A stretch of 64,000 nt of DNA from Phalacrocorax aristotelis (GCF_949628215.1 NC_134278.1:110519277-110583276), one strand, 5' to 3'. Positions 1-14,830 are shown, counted from the first letter of the stretch. Notes: generated by a model not told the origin, from the sequence alone. Numbers and translations: made by a program.

Positions 1-860
1 CATATCTGCTTACATGCTTGTTGTTAAAAAATCACTTAATAGAAAAAGTAATCGTATAACCCTTGTATAGATCAAAGGCAACATGTTAAAGAGCACCATG
101 AGTCCATTACGATTAACATCAACCGTTTTCTGATTCGTGCACATGAACACATTGCTTTTCACAACACCTATTTTATTTAGCTTTTCTTAATAGAAGTGAG
201 CTGGGTGATAGTAGCTATGATTTCAACAGGCAGGGCAGATGGGGATTATGCTAATTAATTTGAAGACAATATGAAAAATATTAATAGCAAACATAAAACA
301 CGCGTTTGTCAAAGTCCATATTCCCTGCAGAAAAAGAAGGGAGAATTTTAACAGCCTCTCTGTGTAAAAACGTCGTAAGACATTGAAATTGTTGAAAAGT
401 TTTGGAGAGGTCTTTTGAAATGGAGGAGTCGGTTTAAATTTATAGTTGTATCTAAATGTATGTTAATATACAGTATATATACTGTAATATTGTTAGAAAG
501 AGGCTGAGATTGAAAAACACAATGGTGTGAACAAAGACAAAAAAACATTCGATTGAGATTCAGAACACTTTCTGAGTTTTTTCGACGTCCCGTTTCTTTA
601 ATTTTATTTAGATTTTCCAACTCTATAAATAGGAAACACCAAACTAAACTGATTTTGACCTGAGCTGCCCTTGTCACCAAAGCTGTTGCTGGGAAGTAAC
701 TGACTTTCATCGACTCCAGATTCATCTAGGGATGATTTGAGCGTGTGGTTTGCGTTCAAGAATGCCCTGTAAATATAAACAACTCTTACGACTCGAGTAC
801 ATTTAATGACAAAAATGTGCTAATGCCGTGCTGACGACATTCGCCCTTGCATTACATTCC
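1..860. promoter_or_regulatory. AT-rich non-coding block with dense factor motifs; candidate conserved element
   Basis: No gene was found here. A compact motif cluster lies at 243-270: an OTX/PITX-type GGATTA (243-248), an octamer-like ATGCTAAT (248-255), a TAATTA homeodomain core (252-257) and a SOX-type ACAAT (266-270). An exact TCF/LEF match AGATCAAAGG lies at 69-78. This resembles forebrain or eye enhancers found around SIX3, which lies on this side in other amniotes. The function is inferred from motifs alone. Confidence 0.4.
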
Positions 861-2230
861 TTATAAGGGTGATGCTGCTCGACACGGCCAGCCGGGCTGC
901 GGGGAGGCCCAGGCCAGCGGCCAGCCCTCACGCCCTCTCCTCGTCTTTGCTCCGAGTCAAATAACATAAAGCAAAAGTGTGTTTTTCCCCCTAGAGGAGC
1001 GCGGGGCTCAGGGTCTCTGCAGAGACCGTCTCCCACGCTGCCTCACCTTTGGGAACACGAAACGTCCGGGAAACGGGGGAGTAAACCCGCCTCTCCCCCT
1101 AAAACTCTTGCTGCTCCGCGCTGCGAAGAGGCTGACTGGCGAGGGGAGAGACCCTTAGCCCCACGCCGCCGCGGGACGGAGAAGGGCGGCTCCGCCGGGG
1201 CCCCTGCACCTGGGGCGGCGAGGGGAGACGGGGACGCGCGGGGGCAGCGCCCGCGGGGGTGCGCGGGGAGCGGCCGGGCACGTGCTGCCGGCCCGGCCGC
1301 GCCGCCGGCGCTGCGGGGAAGGTTCGTTCCTTCCCTGGTCCCGCTCGCAGGGCCGAGCGAGGCGCGGGGGTGGGCTCCGCGGGGGCCGGGCGGGGGTTTG
1401 GGGGTCAGCGGCCGGGAAGGGCCCAGCCCCCGGGGCCGCTGCAAGGACAGCACCTGCCCCGCCGAAGAAGTGCTTTTCATTAAGGGCGGTAAGGACCTCC
1501 CGCTCGGCCCGGAGGAAGCCGAGTCAAGTGCTTTTGCACTCGCGGCCGGGATCGTTCCTTCAATGACGGCTTTGCCCGAGCTGCTAGACCCCGGTTAAAG
1601 TTAAGGCAATAGGAGGGCTAAGAAAGCCCCCGGAGCCCCGGCTGCCGGAGGGGCGCCCGCCACGCCAGCGACCCCCGCGGGCCCCACAGGCAGTGGGCTG
1701 CCCCCTGCTCCCCCCGTCTGCCCCCATTGCCCCGGTACCGCTTCTCTTTCCAACACGTCCCAAAAGGACAGAGAGGGGCAAAGGGTTTGGTCTCCTATTT
1801 TCACATTTCAGGGGAAAATGCTACTTTTCCCGACGTAACATTTCCTTCCCCCGCCTCTTTGCCTTCCCTGCTGGAAAAAGAAGGAACCCAGCGAGGCCCC
1901 TGGGCCGGCCCAAGGGACAGGGGTGACTTTCGGCAAGGCCGCCGCCGTGGCTCTGGGCCGCCGGTGCCCCCTCGGGGGAGCCCCCCGGTGCCGGTGCCCC
2001 GCGCCACAGGCGCGCCTTTGACCCGGGCACGCCGGCGCTCGCCCGGCTGCGGAGCGCCGCAGGGAGAGCTTGTGTCCCTGCGCCCAGCACCGCCGGGAAG
2101 GCGTTTGAGAAGGTGCGCAAGGCATGGGGAGAGAGGGGGGAGCCTGCCCCAAGGCGGGGTAAGGGCGGGCGGGGGGAGCACCGCAGGCTGCCGGGACCTG
2201 CCCTCACCAACATTAAACCCACACGCGAGG
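860..2230. promoter_or_regulatory. CpG-rich block, 3' flank of SIX2
   Basis: This is a GC-rich stretch with many CG dinucleotides and long open frames in several phases on both strands. Those frames are low-complexity Gly/Pro/Arg/Ala peptides with no domain I recognise, as expected where stop codons are rare. It may be an orphan CpG island or the promoter of an unannotated transcript. Confidence 0.55.
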
Positions 2231-2690
2231 CTTTGTCGGCTCGATTGGTCCCTCTGAGGCGGCATCTTTCGAAGACTGCAAAGAAAATACTGTATTGCAG
2301 TCACTGTAATCCACGGTTTTCATTTACTATTATTCAATCAGGATTTATCTCTGTTTTTTTTAGGAGGCTACTTTTCCAGGACTGTTACTCGATACTGATC
2401 CATTAAATCATTCCAGCTGAGAGATTAAATGTATGATTTGCAACCAGCTGGATTTCTTAAATGGTGTCTTCGCCTCCCTTCAGATTATGAGCAGATTCGA
2501 CGAGAAAACACTTTGCTTTGGCATGGAACATGGCACATTTGCCCGAAGATTACCACACGGAGTTCATTCAATGCCAACAGTATTCTCTTCCTTTCTTTAC
2601 ACCGGATTAGATTTCCCCCAGCCATAAAATGCCTCCAAAAGCGAGATACCATCAAAATGGCAACGCATGCCAACCGAGCGGGTAGGCAGC
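2230..2690. promoter_or_regulatory. AT-rich insert between CpG blocks; candidate conserved element
   Basis: About 460 bp of AT-rich sequence sit between two GC-rich blocks. It contains TAAT/ATTA cores (for example around 2316-2340 and 2400-2430), a CAGCTG E-box near 2414-2419 and another near 2447-2452. No coding or repeat identity was recognised. The sharp change of composition on both sides is the main reason to note it. Confidence 0.35.
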
Positions 2691-3230
2691 AGCCTTAAGC
2701 CTTCTCCCGCAGTGACACCCCAGCCCCTCCCCGCCTTTCGCAGGGCTGCCCCGGCTCCCAAGAACCCGTCCAAACGGTGCGGCCCCCGGGGAGGTGGAGC
2801 CGGGGCGCCGCCTGGCACCTGTCGGGGGCTGGGGTCTCCCCGCACCGCAGGCCGGCCGCGGGGTCATTTTGTGGCCTTGGCGGGCGGAGGGGGTGAAAGG
2901 CAGGCAGAGGGGAGCCTGCGCCCCCCTGGCCGCTGCTCTCCGTCGTGCCTTCCCAGCCGCCGGGTGTGCGGGGAACGGTTTCGGGCAGCCCCTCGGCCCA
3001 CCCCCCCTGGGCACCCAGGCTCTCCGTGGGGCACAAGCCGCCTCGCCGCCCGTGCGGGGCCCCCGGCGAGGGCCGGGCGACGGGAGGTGGGGACGGGCAG
3101 TGTAATGGCCCGGTCCTTCCCTCCCCCGCCGGGCTCGGGGGGTTTGTGTCAAATTAATGGTGACGGCAGCAGCGCCCGGGTGACTATCGTCGTCAAGGCG
3201 GCTTTATTTCCCATCGCCCGGCAGTAGTCG
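2690..3230. promoter_or_regulatory. CpG-rich block
   Basis: This GC-rich, CpG-rich stretch has no recognisable gene. It is similar in character to the block at 860-2230. Its right end grades into a lower-GC stretch with homeodomain-type sites. Confidence 0.5.
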
Positions 3231-3440
3231 AGGTAATAAATATACCCGATTTAGAGTAATTATGGGAGAGCGACTGGCCGCCCTCCACCTCCGGAGATCC
3301 CCCGCGGGGACGGCATCTGGGGACTGGCAGAAATAACCATCCGACCTCAAAGTAATAGCCTGTAGGTGGGAAACACCGGCGCTTTCGCTGTGCCGGCCTC
3401 GCCCGAAAAATAAAAGAAACAAGAAGCGCCCCTTCTAAAC
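3130..3440. promoter_or_regulatory. Candidate conserved element inside the CpG-rich zone
   Basis: TAAT cores occur near 3150-3156 (AAATTAATG), 3232-3240 and 3255-3262 (GTAATTATGG) in otherwise GC-rich surroundings. A CGTCGTCAAG stretch retains several CpGs. No coding exon fits. The evidence is motif spacing only. Confidence 0.3.
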
Positions 3441-3479
3441 TCGAAGGGATCTGGGGCTTTTCTCCGGCCGAAACCACCC

Positions 3480-5060
3480 CACAGAGCCGCGGCACCGCGG
3501 GGATCTGCCGCACCTATGGAGGAGAAAGCCCTGGCAATTTCTGGGCGCACTCGGGGAGACGGAGCCCGGCTCCGCACCCACGCGCAGCAGCGGAGCCCGG
3601 GGTCGGCATCGCCTCTTGCCTCCCACCGCCTCGGTTTCTGCTAAAATCGCGAGTGAGGTGGGATCGTCCACCTCCGACCCTTTTAATTTGGGAAGGCAGC
3701 GAGGTGAGCCACGCAGAGACAGAGCCTACGCCCGCGCCATTCTCTCCACGGCCACCCGTGGGTCCCCCGCCGCCCGGCTCCGCGCCCCGCGCAGCGCTGC
3801 CAGCACCTCCCTGCCCCACGTCTGCTTTCGTTTGATTCCGGGAGGTTTCCAAACCGTCCTGACTTTCCAGTTGTTGATGTTTCTGTTGGGTGTGCGCTCG
3901 AGACGCTCTTAAGAGCGATGTCCCAAGCTGTTTCTTAAGTTTTAAACGTCCTCTCCCTTCCCCAGCGCCGGCGGCGGCCTGGCTCGCTGCGCGGTGCGTG
4001 ACACTGCGGGGTGCGGATCCTTGCCCCCAGCATCTGCCGGGCTCGTGTGTCACCGAATAGCTCAGGGTATGGAGAGAAACCCACTTGTGCCTGGCCCTGC
4101 AGCTGCGTGGAAGCCCCGTCCCCCTGCTCCGGCAGCCCCTCTGCGCCCGCCGCCCGGGGGAGGCCGTGCCCATGCCCGTCTCCTCCGGCATGGGCACCAG
4201 TGAGCGGAGCGGGCTGGAAGGCGCCAGCTACAGGGAGCTGATCCCCCACCTGCCGCGTGTGCCGGGTTGGTGGGAAGGAGCCCGCTCCCTGCGACGGGGC
4301 GGCTCCGGCTGCCGCGGCACCGAGCCGGCGGCAAGAACAGGCGGCCGCTTGCTTTCACGGCGCCGGGGTAAAGAGACGAGGGGTCCCGGCTCGGCCCTGC
4401 TCGGGGGCGCCATTAGCTCAGGCTTTGGTGGTGCTTTCCCGCCTCACGCAGCTCTCCGGAGACAACAGGACGTCAGTATTTAGCCTCTTTCCATTAAACG
4501 CGTCCCGCCGAACCAGAGGGGTTCCGAGTCACCTGCTGCCCCCCGGCAGCACCCCGAGGTGTGCAGGGGGAGATGACTCCCCGACGGGTGACCGGCCATG
4601 CACCCTCGCCGCCTCCTTGTGAAGGAGTGGTGTGGGTGCCGCCCGCAGCTCGCTGCCGAGGCGGCCCCGTCCCCCGGGGCACCTGCCGCCGGGGTTTGCA
4701 AAGCACCGGGCGAAAGCCGGGCCCCGCTGAGGGGACAAGGGGTGGCAGGAGGGAAGCGCGGAACTGCCCCCTCCCTGCGGAGGCCGGGGGCGCCCGGGGA
4801 AAGCGTGGAAGGAGAGCCAATGTCCGCTCGGAGACTGCCCACGCTGGCTGGTCACTCTGTCCGGCTCCGTGGGCAGCGCGGTCGGAGGGGGGGAGTGGGA
4901 GAGGGGGAACGATGATGCCTTTACTGCTAAAGTGCTCTCGGATCAAGCCTCTGCTGTCTCCCCTGACCCCCAGCACAACTGCACGTAAAACGGCGCCTTG
5001 GAAAGGAGGGACTGGGGGTATTTCTGCCCAGACCCCAGCTCCTGCGCGGCTAGAAATCGT
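3480..5060. promoter_or_regulatory. CpG-rich block with a mid-point AT dip
   Basis: This is GC-rich sequence with abundant CpG, interrupted by a less GC-rich stretch at about 3830-3950. Long open frames occur on both strands but encode only low-complexity peptides, so I do not call genes. With the neighbouring blocks it forms a CpG-rich zone of about 4 kb, 5-9 kb beyond the SIX2 poly(A) site. Confidence 0.5.
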
Positions 5061-5133
5061 TCTTCCAATGTGATTCACTGGACTTTGCCCAAATTTACAA
5101 CATACTGTAGGCTTTATAAAGTCCCGCTAACCC

Positions 5134-5135
<2 letters not shown>

Positions 5136-5164
<29 letters not shown>
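5136..5164. repeat. (CA)n microsatellite
   Basis: A perfect CA run of 29 bp (14.5 units). Confidence 0.97.
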
Positions 5165-5166
<2 letters not shown>

Positions 5167-5744
5167 AGTTGGTTTTTTTCTTCCTTGCTGTTGCCAGCCA
5201 GTCTTGCCTGTGTTGACACACAGACGAGCCCCTGACAGTCACTTCTCAGACTCAGATGTCCGTCTCACACGCGGTAGTTTTAACTACTGCTTCGGTTTTC
5301 ACGCTGCAGCCTATTTTTTGAGAGAAGGGCAGCGCAAATGAATATTCCTGATGAAGGTAGCTTTCATCGGGTTCGTTACAAAATCTATTCCCCCTTCCTC
5401 CCTCCCACCCCCTAGATACACACGCCCCATACCGAGGTTTGCATTTTTCATGGCGGGACAGGCAAGTCTATAAAAGGCATGTTTGTTTTTCCTGGCTGTT
5501 TCAAATATGTATTTCCTGGAGGACTTCGCATCTAATGGGGTCATCAGAAGCACATGTGCGGTTTTCGTCTTTCCAAGTGATTTCTCCTCTCCCCCCTCGC
5601 CTTCGCCTTCGCAGCACTGTTTGCTGATGTAACATTTTACCTGTTTGTTCACCTCAGTTCCCACTAAATATCTCCTCTGAGTCCCAGACTCTTAGTGAAG
5701 TCCCAGTTTGTTTCTGTGTGTCTGTCTGTTTTTTCAAAGGAGTC
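5165..5744. other. Non-coding stretch, no gene seen
   Basis: Mixed-composition sequence. A few CpGs are retained in an AT-leaning context near 5340-5560, and there is a TCTATAAAAGG TATA-like string at about 5466-5476. No exon, repeat or RNA gene was recognised. Confidence 0.5.
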
Positions 5745-5789
5745 TTTCTCTCTCTCTTTTTTTTTTTCCCCTCCTTTTTTTTCCTGTAG

Positions 5790-5928
5790 GACCCGGGTTG
5801 GGCTGGAGGCAGGAGTAGCTCATTGCTCTGCCGCCACCCCGGCCATCCCGGCCGCCGCCCGGCAGCCGCCTCCTCCCGGTGCCCCGGGGAGCAGAGCTGG
5901 ACCGGCTCTGCGGAGCACCGTGTCTCGG
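5790..5928 (+). ncRNA. Candidate internal exon of an unannotated transcript
   Basis: A strong polypyrimidine tract (about 5746-5785) runs into cctgtag|GA, an excellent 3' splice site with AG at 5788-5789. After 139 bp comes CGG|GTGAGG, a good 5' splice site with GT at 5929-5930. The enclosed sequence is GC-rich. Its open frame (HCSAATPAIPAAARQPPPP and so on) is low complexity and not conserved-looking, so a long non-coding RNA exon is more likely than a protein exon. No partner exon was identified. It could equally be a chance pairing of splice-like sites. Confidence 0.3.
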
Positions 5929-6060
5929 GTGAGGGCCAATTTAATATTTAGGGCTGGAGGTTGAGAGTTCTCTCTCAGCAGAAAAACAAAACAAAACAAA
6001 ACAAACAACATCCCCCCCCACTCCCCACCCATCCACCAGCCACACAACCCCTCTCCCGTT

Positions 6061-6068
6061 TATATAAG
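6061..6068 (+). promoter_or_regulatory. TATA-box-like site
   Basis: TATATAAG is preceded at about 6011-6030 by C-rich CCCCACTCCCCACCC strings of the SP1/KLF type. It could start a plus-strand transcript, but no downstream gene was recognised. Weak on its own. Confidence 0.2.
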
Positions 6069-6069
6069 T

Positions 6070-7540
6070 GGGAAGGAGACCTTCCCCAGCAAGGAGCCGC
6101 CTTCTCGGTGCAGGGAGGGCTGGGAGCCCCGCTCCTCGCAGCAAAATGGGAAGAAGCTGATGGCTCAGCCCAGCTCCTTAGTTTAAGTATGTATTTTTCC
6201 AAACCCCAGAGCTACTCTCCTTCAGACAAAACCCTCACCTTTTGCTTGTGTGCTGAAGCACTGAAAGTTCCCTTCAGTGTATTTTTCTTGGCTGTCTGAG
6301 CCGCCGCGTTTTGATTCACTAAGCAGAGGAAGTTAAGGAGCTCTGCAGTAAGGGCCAGTGGCCGGTGTTTTCATCGCCACCCCCCTACATTATTTGTCAT
6401 GCTCAAGTGAGGGTTTATTCAGGGCAAGAGCCTGCTCATACCGGGCTGCATTTGTTTCTCCTAAAGAAGGCAATAGATTTTGTTTCCGGGTCTGGTAACA
6501 GGAGCCCGAGCGCCTTACACAAACATCTCTGGGCAGGCAGGAGCGCTTCCAAGGCGTTTCATTCCGGGGCTGGAGCAGCCCCCCTCAAAGGCACATCGAG
6601 GCTTCAGTTAGGCCCAAACTGCTGAGTGGGGCCCAACTAACTGGTGGGGAGAAGAGGCAACGTATCTTTCTCCAGGGTAGCCCACAAGAAATATGCCAAG
6701 CAGGCAACTTCTCTCGTGTAGGTCACGTTGAATGGCTGAAAAATGGCTTATATTATTATCCAAAGGAAAACGAAGTCACCCAGCCTTGTAGATGAGATGC
6801 GACTGTGTTTCCCAGAGGGTCCTGCTTACCCCTAAGCTCCTGCAAGGAATTGCAGAGGGAAGGCGTTTAACCAGCAAGCTCCGGCATACGCTCCCTACGC
6901 ATAGGAAAATCTCTTACTCCAATAGAAATGCTTCATGTTCCCACTAGAGCCTCATGCTCCCCTTCCGGGACCGTGCCACCTCTTCGGTAGCCTGGAGGGA
7001 TGCTCTCCCTTTGCGTCCAACAGCATCTCCCCAGCAGGGCGACGAGCTGCACCCTGGCAGGAGATCCAAACACTGTTTTCTCTCTCAAATGTGCAGTTTC
7101 TCTCACAACCCTCTTCAGGGCAGCACCAGGACACTTAAAACTCATTTAATAAAGCACAGAGCTTCCCAGCAGAACGAATCTGCTCTAGTAAACCGTGAAT
7201 ATTCTGTGCCCTGCTATCTAAAGGAATTACTCCAGTTACAGTTCTGGGGTCCATAAATGCTGTATTCATTATGGTAAGGTTTTAGTTTGAGGGCAAATGT
7301 CACTTTTATATATATATATATATGCGTGTGTGCATATATATATGTATGTCTGCGTGCGTACGCAAGAGCGGCAGCGAGCGAGGTTTCCCCCCTTGCTGTC
7401 CAAACTATAGGGGCTCAACTGTGCGGTTTGCTGGCCGCATCCCGGCCTCACTCCGCGGATAGTTCCACGGGTAGAGCCTGCCGGGTCCGGACAGTCTTTT
7501 TATTTAAGCCCCGAAAGCTGCGCAGGGTCCCCACAAACAA
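6070..7540. other. Intergenic stretch with AT/GT microsatellite
   Basis: No gene is supported. At about 7305-7350 there are TA runs followed by GCGTGTGTGCATATATATATGT-type alternation, a simple repeat that may favour Z-DNA. Some mildly GC-rich segments (about 6290-6640) do not reach the density of the CpG blocks. Confidence 0.6.
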
Positions 7541-8420
7541 CCGACCCTGAGATGAGATAAGCCCCATGTAACGTAATGCTAGTGAATCATAACTAATCTG
7601 TTTAAAACCAAGGATTAGTCACGTCAGTTTCGGCATATTCCTCTATCAGGAACTTTTTTTAAGCGTGGAGAATCGGGGGGATTTGGGCTAATTTACCAAA
7701 CATCGTTACTAAGGCAAGTACGGTCCGATAAAATGAGCCTTAACATTTACGGGTTTTCAGGTTGCATTACACACATCCCGTCATCTGGGCTTTAAGCTGT
7801 ATGCGCCCTTACTGCTAGGCTGACCTGCAGATTTATTTTTTTCTTACTGCGTGATTTCTGTCTCTAGCTGCCTTTAATGGACCTCAGCGACTCGCCCTCT
7901 CTTCCTCTCTCCTTATAAAAGTGATCCTCGCTGCAATTTTACAGGAGTTTTAATCGCCCCTCGCTTTCAAAGGGCCTTTCTCACCCTGTCAGCCCTTCAT
8001 TTACGTTCCCCGATCGAATTCTGCCTCCTCTGTGCAATATGACCTTTTATTAACCACGCAAGGCCCATCCTGTTTTCATACTGCCTCTTTAAATGTTCCC
8101 CATCTTGGCTTTACTCTTTCTCTAATCTTTTTTTTTTTCTTCTTCCCTCCAGCGGGCAAAGACATAAGGCTTTATTTCGGTTTCGAGGCCATGTTTTATT
8201 AACCCAGTCGTTCTGTTCTCCTTCCCAAACTTCCTTCTATCTCTAAAAATACAAAATAATGAACTAGCCAATTAATTCATTCTTTGCAACGTTGCACCGC
8301 TACATGTGTTATTTTACAGGGAGCCAGGATATTCTGCAGCCCTAAGAAGCAGCGGTTCATTTACTTGCAAAATGTTTATTTTCAAAGGATTAAAATTCAT
8401 ATCTAAAATTATGAGATGCC
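7540..8420. promoter_or_regulatory. Candidate conserved element with paired OTX-type sites
   Basis: A 7-bp inverted repeat, ACTAATC (7592-7598) and GATTAGT (7613-7619), places two bicoid/OTX-class sites (TAATCT and GGATTA) face to face about 20 bp apart. It is followed by a CACGTCAG half-CRE (7620-7627). A SIX/MEF3 core TCAGGTT lies at 7757-7763 and a TATA-like TTATAAAA at 7913-7920. No coding potential was seen. Conservation could not be tested. Confidence 0.35.
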
Positions 8421-9200
8421 CCACAACGGAAATAACAGGATCTGCTGTTTAGACCCTGATGCGCGCAGGACCACACTGGTACGCTCCCACGGCAGAGCCA
8501 ACAGCCACATCACATCCGCTGCTGAAAAATCACCCCAAAGAGCAGAAACGGGGGGAAACATAAACCTGAACGTACCACATTGTCTCCTCCCCGCTGCACC
8601 CCACAGCATAACCAGAACACTGGATTTATAACGACGAGTGAGAGAGAGGTTTTTTCTGAGCCCCATCCTCCCCGTTACCGGCATCCATACCCTTCCCTTC
8701 TAAAGGCTTTACCGGGGCCTCAGAGAAATGTGCTTTTAGCGGACACGCGCAAACGCACTGAGGCGCTAATCCAGCCCCAGATTATATCAAATTAGGACAT
8801 TGCCCGCACAAAACTCCCGCTGATTGAAATTTCAGCCAGCGTCTGAAACCTGGACACGATCTTTGCTGATCTACACATTTTTCTGTCCCGCTTGAAGCCA
8901 TATCGTTTTCTCGGTTTATTTTTCACAAGAAAATCATTTTAGGAAAAAGAAAGTACAAAACCCCTTGCAAGCTCTGAGGAACATTTTAAACAGATGATAT
9001 ATCATATTCGGCTTCTAGCAGAGTTGGTAGCGAGGGTGCAAGCTGTAATGAAATTACCCTGAGCTCTTATCTTTTAGTGAAGCAAATGTGCAAGCAGCTT
9101 GCCTGTCCCTTTTACTATCCTGTGCTTACAGAAAGGAAAAAAAAAGAAAGAAAGACGAGAGGAATAGAGAAGTCCCGTTCCCGGCACCGCTCCCACAGGC
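8421..9200. other. Non-coding stretch, no gene seen
   Basis: This is AT-leaning sequence with no recognisable exon, repeat or RNA gene. It has an AACCTGA SIX-type core at 8563-8569, which is expected by chance several times in a window this size. A purine-rich run lies at about 9132-9175. Confidence 0.5.
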
Positions 9201-9620
9201 GCTGGGAAGGCGTTTGCCGTCCAGCCGAGCCGGACCCCCGGAGCAGGGTCTGGCCGGGCTCAGCTCACCCCCGGGGCGAGGAGGGCGGCGGGGGCGGCTC
9301 TCTGCCGGGCCGGCGGGCACCGGGGCGCAAAAGCCGGCAACCCGCCCGGCCGTGCCCTCGGGGGAGCAGGTGGGCCACCTCCTCGCTCCCCTTAGGGCCC
9401 GCACCGCCCGTCGTGCCCCCTCCCCTTTCCTCCCCCTCTCCCGCAGGGCGCCACCAGCTCCCCCGGGCCGGGCCGGGGCGGCCCCCGACGTGCCCGGGCG
9501 GGGCTCCCCGGGACACCCCAAACGGGGCAGGGGTGCCTTCTGACCGCCCGGGGGAGCCTTGGGGCCCCCATGACCGGCTGCCCTGCTGCGGCTCAGGGCT
9601 GAGCCTGAAAACACCACGCA
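9200..9620. promoter_or_regulatory. CpG-rich block just beyond the SIX2 3' end
   Basis: A compact GC/CpG-rich island ends about 20-40 bp before the inferred SIX2 cleavage site. Open frames on both strands are low complexity. A 3'-end CpG island could mark an antisense transcript start or a transcription pause zone; both are inference. Confidence 0.5.
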
Positions 9621-9644
9621 GGCAAGTGAAGCAACCGCACGCCA

Positions 9645-10591
9645 AGCTAGATTTCTAAATTTTATTATAAAATAAAAGCAGAAATATTTTCCAAAGAATG
9701 TATTCACATAATATAAACAATAAACAAAACTAAGGTGAGTGACTTGCCGTTTATACTGTCTTTTAGGTCTAAACTCGAGCAGCAATTAGTCTTTTCTCTT
9801 TTTTTTTTTTTTCTTTTTTCTTTTTAAAGCCTGCTCCAGCCCTCGTTGCACACCGAGGGGAGAATCTGCCCCTGCCTTCGTCTGGGGCCAGAGCCAGGCC
9901 ATCGCTTCCTCTCCCACTCGGCAAATGGCGAAAGCACCACATGGACAAGGCCAAAGAAGCCCTCTCTCTGCATAGCATCGGCTACAAGAAGGTTACAGAA
10001 TCTGCCTAGAGCGCGTGTTGCTGCTATAACTTGACTACAACTTTTGTATTCCTAGTTGAAATTGTACATCGTACACCTGCCACGGATACATAACTACAAT
10101 AGAATAACGGAAGCAATGTGTATCTTCCAAAGAGGCATGGGAACAGCGGCCTTGCGCTCCCCTTTCCTCCCCAACCCCCGAAAAATAAAAGATTACAGTG
10201 TGCCTCTTCCCACACAGACCCACACAGACCCGGCCTGATCGAGTGACACCACCAAGAGATTCGTGAAAGTTAAGGATGGAAAGAGCTGCTACACCGAGCC
10301 GCCTTACAGCCTGCCGTGAAAATCACAGCTCCTGCCCAGCAGTCCTTACACGCCTGAGACCACCTTTAAGCAATCCTTAAGGCTTTTCACAACATTATGG
10401 CCCACAGCCGGGTCCAATACCTTCCAAAACTGCAGCCAGCCTGCTGCCAAAGGGCACAACACATCCACTAAGGAGTTTGTCATCTCTTTCAAAATCTCTG
10501 GTAAGATTAAGGAAAAAAGAAAAAAAAAAAAAAAAAAAGGAAAAATAGAGTAAAGGCGGGCTGGTGCGAAGGAAGGAGCATGTACACTGTT
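9645..10591 (-). other. SIX2: SIX2 3' UTR
   Basis: This runs from the stop codon to about 20 nt beyond the first canonical poly(A) signal, roughly 930-950 nt. It includes a run that is U-rich in the mRNA (complement of the A-run at about 10511-10538) and an A-rich run (complement of the T-run at about 9791-9825). The A-rich run could cause internal oligo(dT) priming in cDNA data. I saw no other AATAAA or ATTAAA on this strand between the stop and 9661. The exact cleavage site is inferred. Confidence 0.75.
9661..9666 (-). terminator. SIX2: SIX2 poly(A) signal AATAAA
   Basis: TTTATT on the plus strand reads AATAAA on the minus strand, about 930 nt downstream of the SIX2 stop. It is the first canonical hexamer in the 3' flank. 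The plus strand also has AATAAA at 9671-9676, so the site is nearly bidirectional, but no plus-strand gene is known to end here. Confidence 0.8.
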
Positions 10592-14539
<3,948 letters not shown>

Positions 14540-14540
<1 letters not shown>

Positions 14541-14830
14541 CCTTTTTTTTTCTAATAATAATATTATAAGCTGGCATGAAAAGTGATTATCCGCGCTGTG
14601 ATTGGTCCGGTTATCCGACCCGGGGACTGCCAGGAGAAGACAATAGTTTTAGTCAAATTATTTGCCATGGTGACGCTGTCAATCAGGGGTAACCCGATCT
14701 GTTTTGAGGTGGCTCCCCGGCTGGGTTGACAGATTGCTCAGATCCACTCAGAGGCGGCCCTGCGAGCTGAGATATTAGCTAGCGAGGGAGAAATTTCCGC
14801 CGTGATTGACGCTGCAGGCGCCCGTCGGGG
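14540..14830 (-). promoter_or_regulatory. SIX2: SIX2 core and proximal promoter
   Basis: On the minus strand there is a TATA-like TATAATAT at 14568-14561 and a CCAAT box at 14605-14601. Upstream is TGATTGACAG at 14685-14676, an exact match to the PBX/PREP (TALE) composite consensus. A second TGATTGAC lies on the plus strand at 14803-14810, and a TTGACAG near 14724-14730. The block is less GC-rich than its surroundings, which suggests selection on specific sites. HOX/PBX control of Six2 is established in mouse; its action through these exact sites is inference. Confidence 0.7.

Noticed and set aside
803..5078. Many long open frames on both strands of the CpG-rich 3' flank
   Set aside because: Their peptides are low-complexity Pro/Gly/Arg/Ala runs, overlap each other in several frames and show no domain. 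Stop codons are rare in such GC-rich DNA.
9077..9785. Open frames of 193 and 219 codons at the SIX2 3' end
   Set aside because: They lie over a CpG-rich block, are low complexity, and the minus-strand one crosses the SIX2 poly(A) region without any family resemblance.
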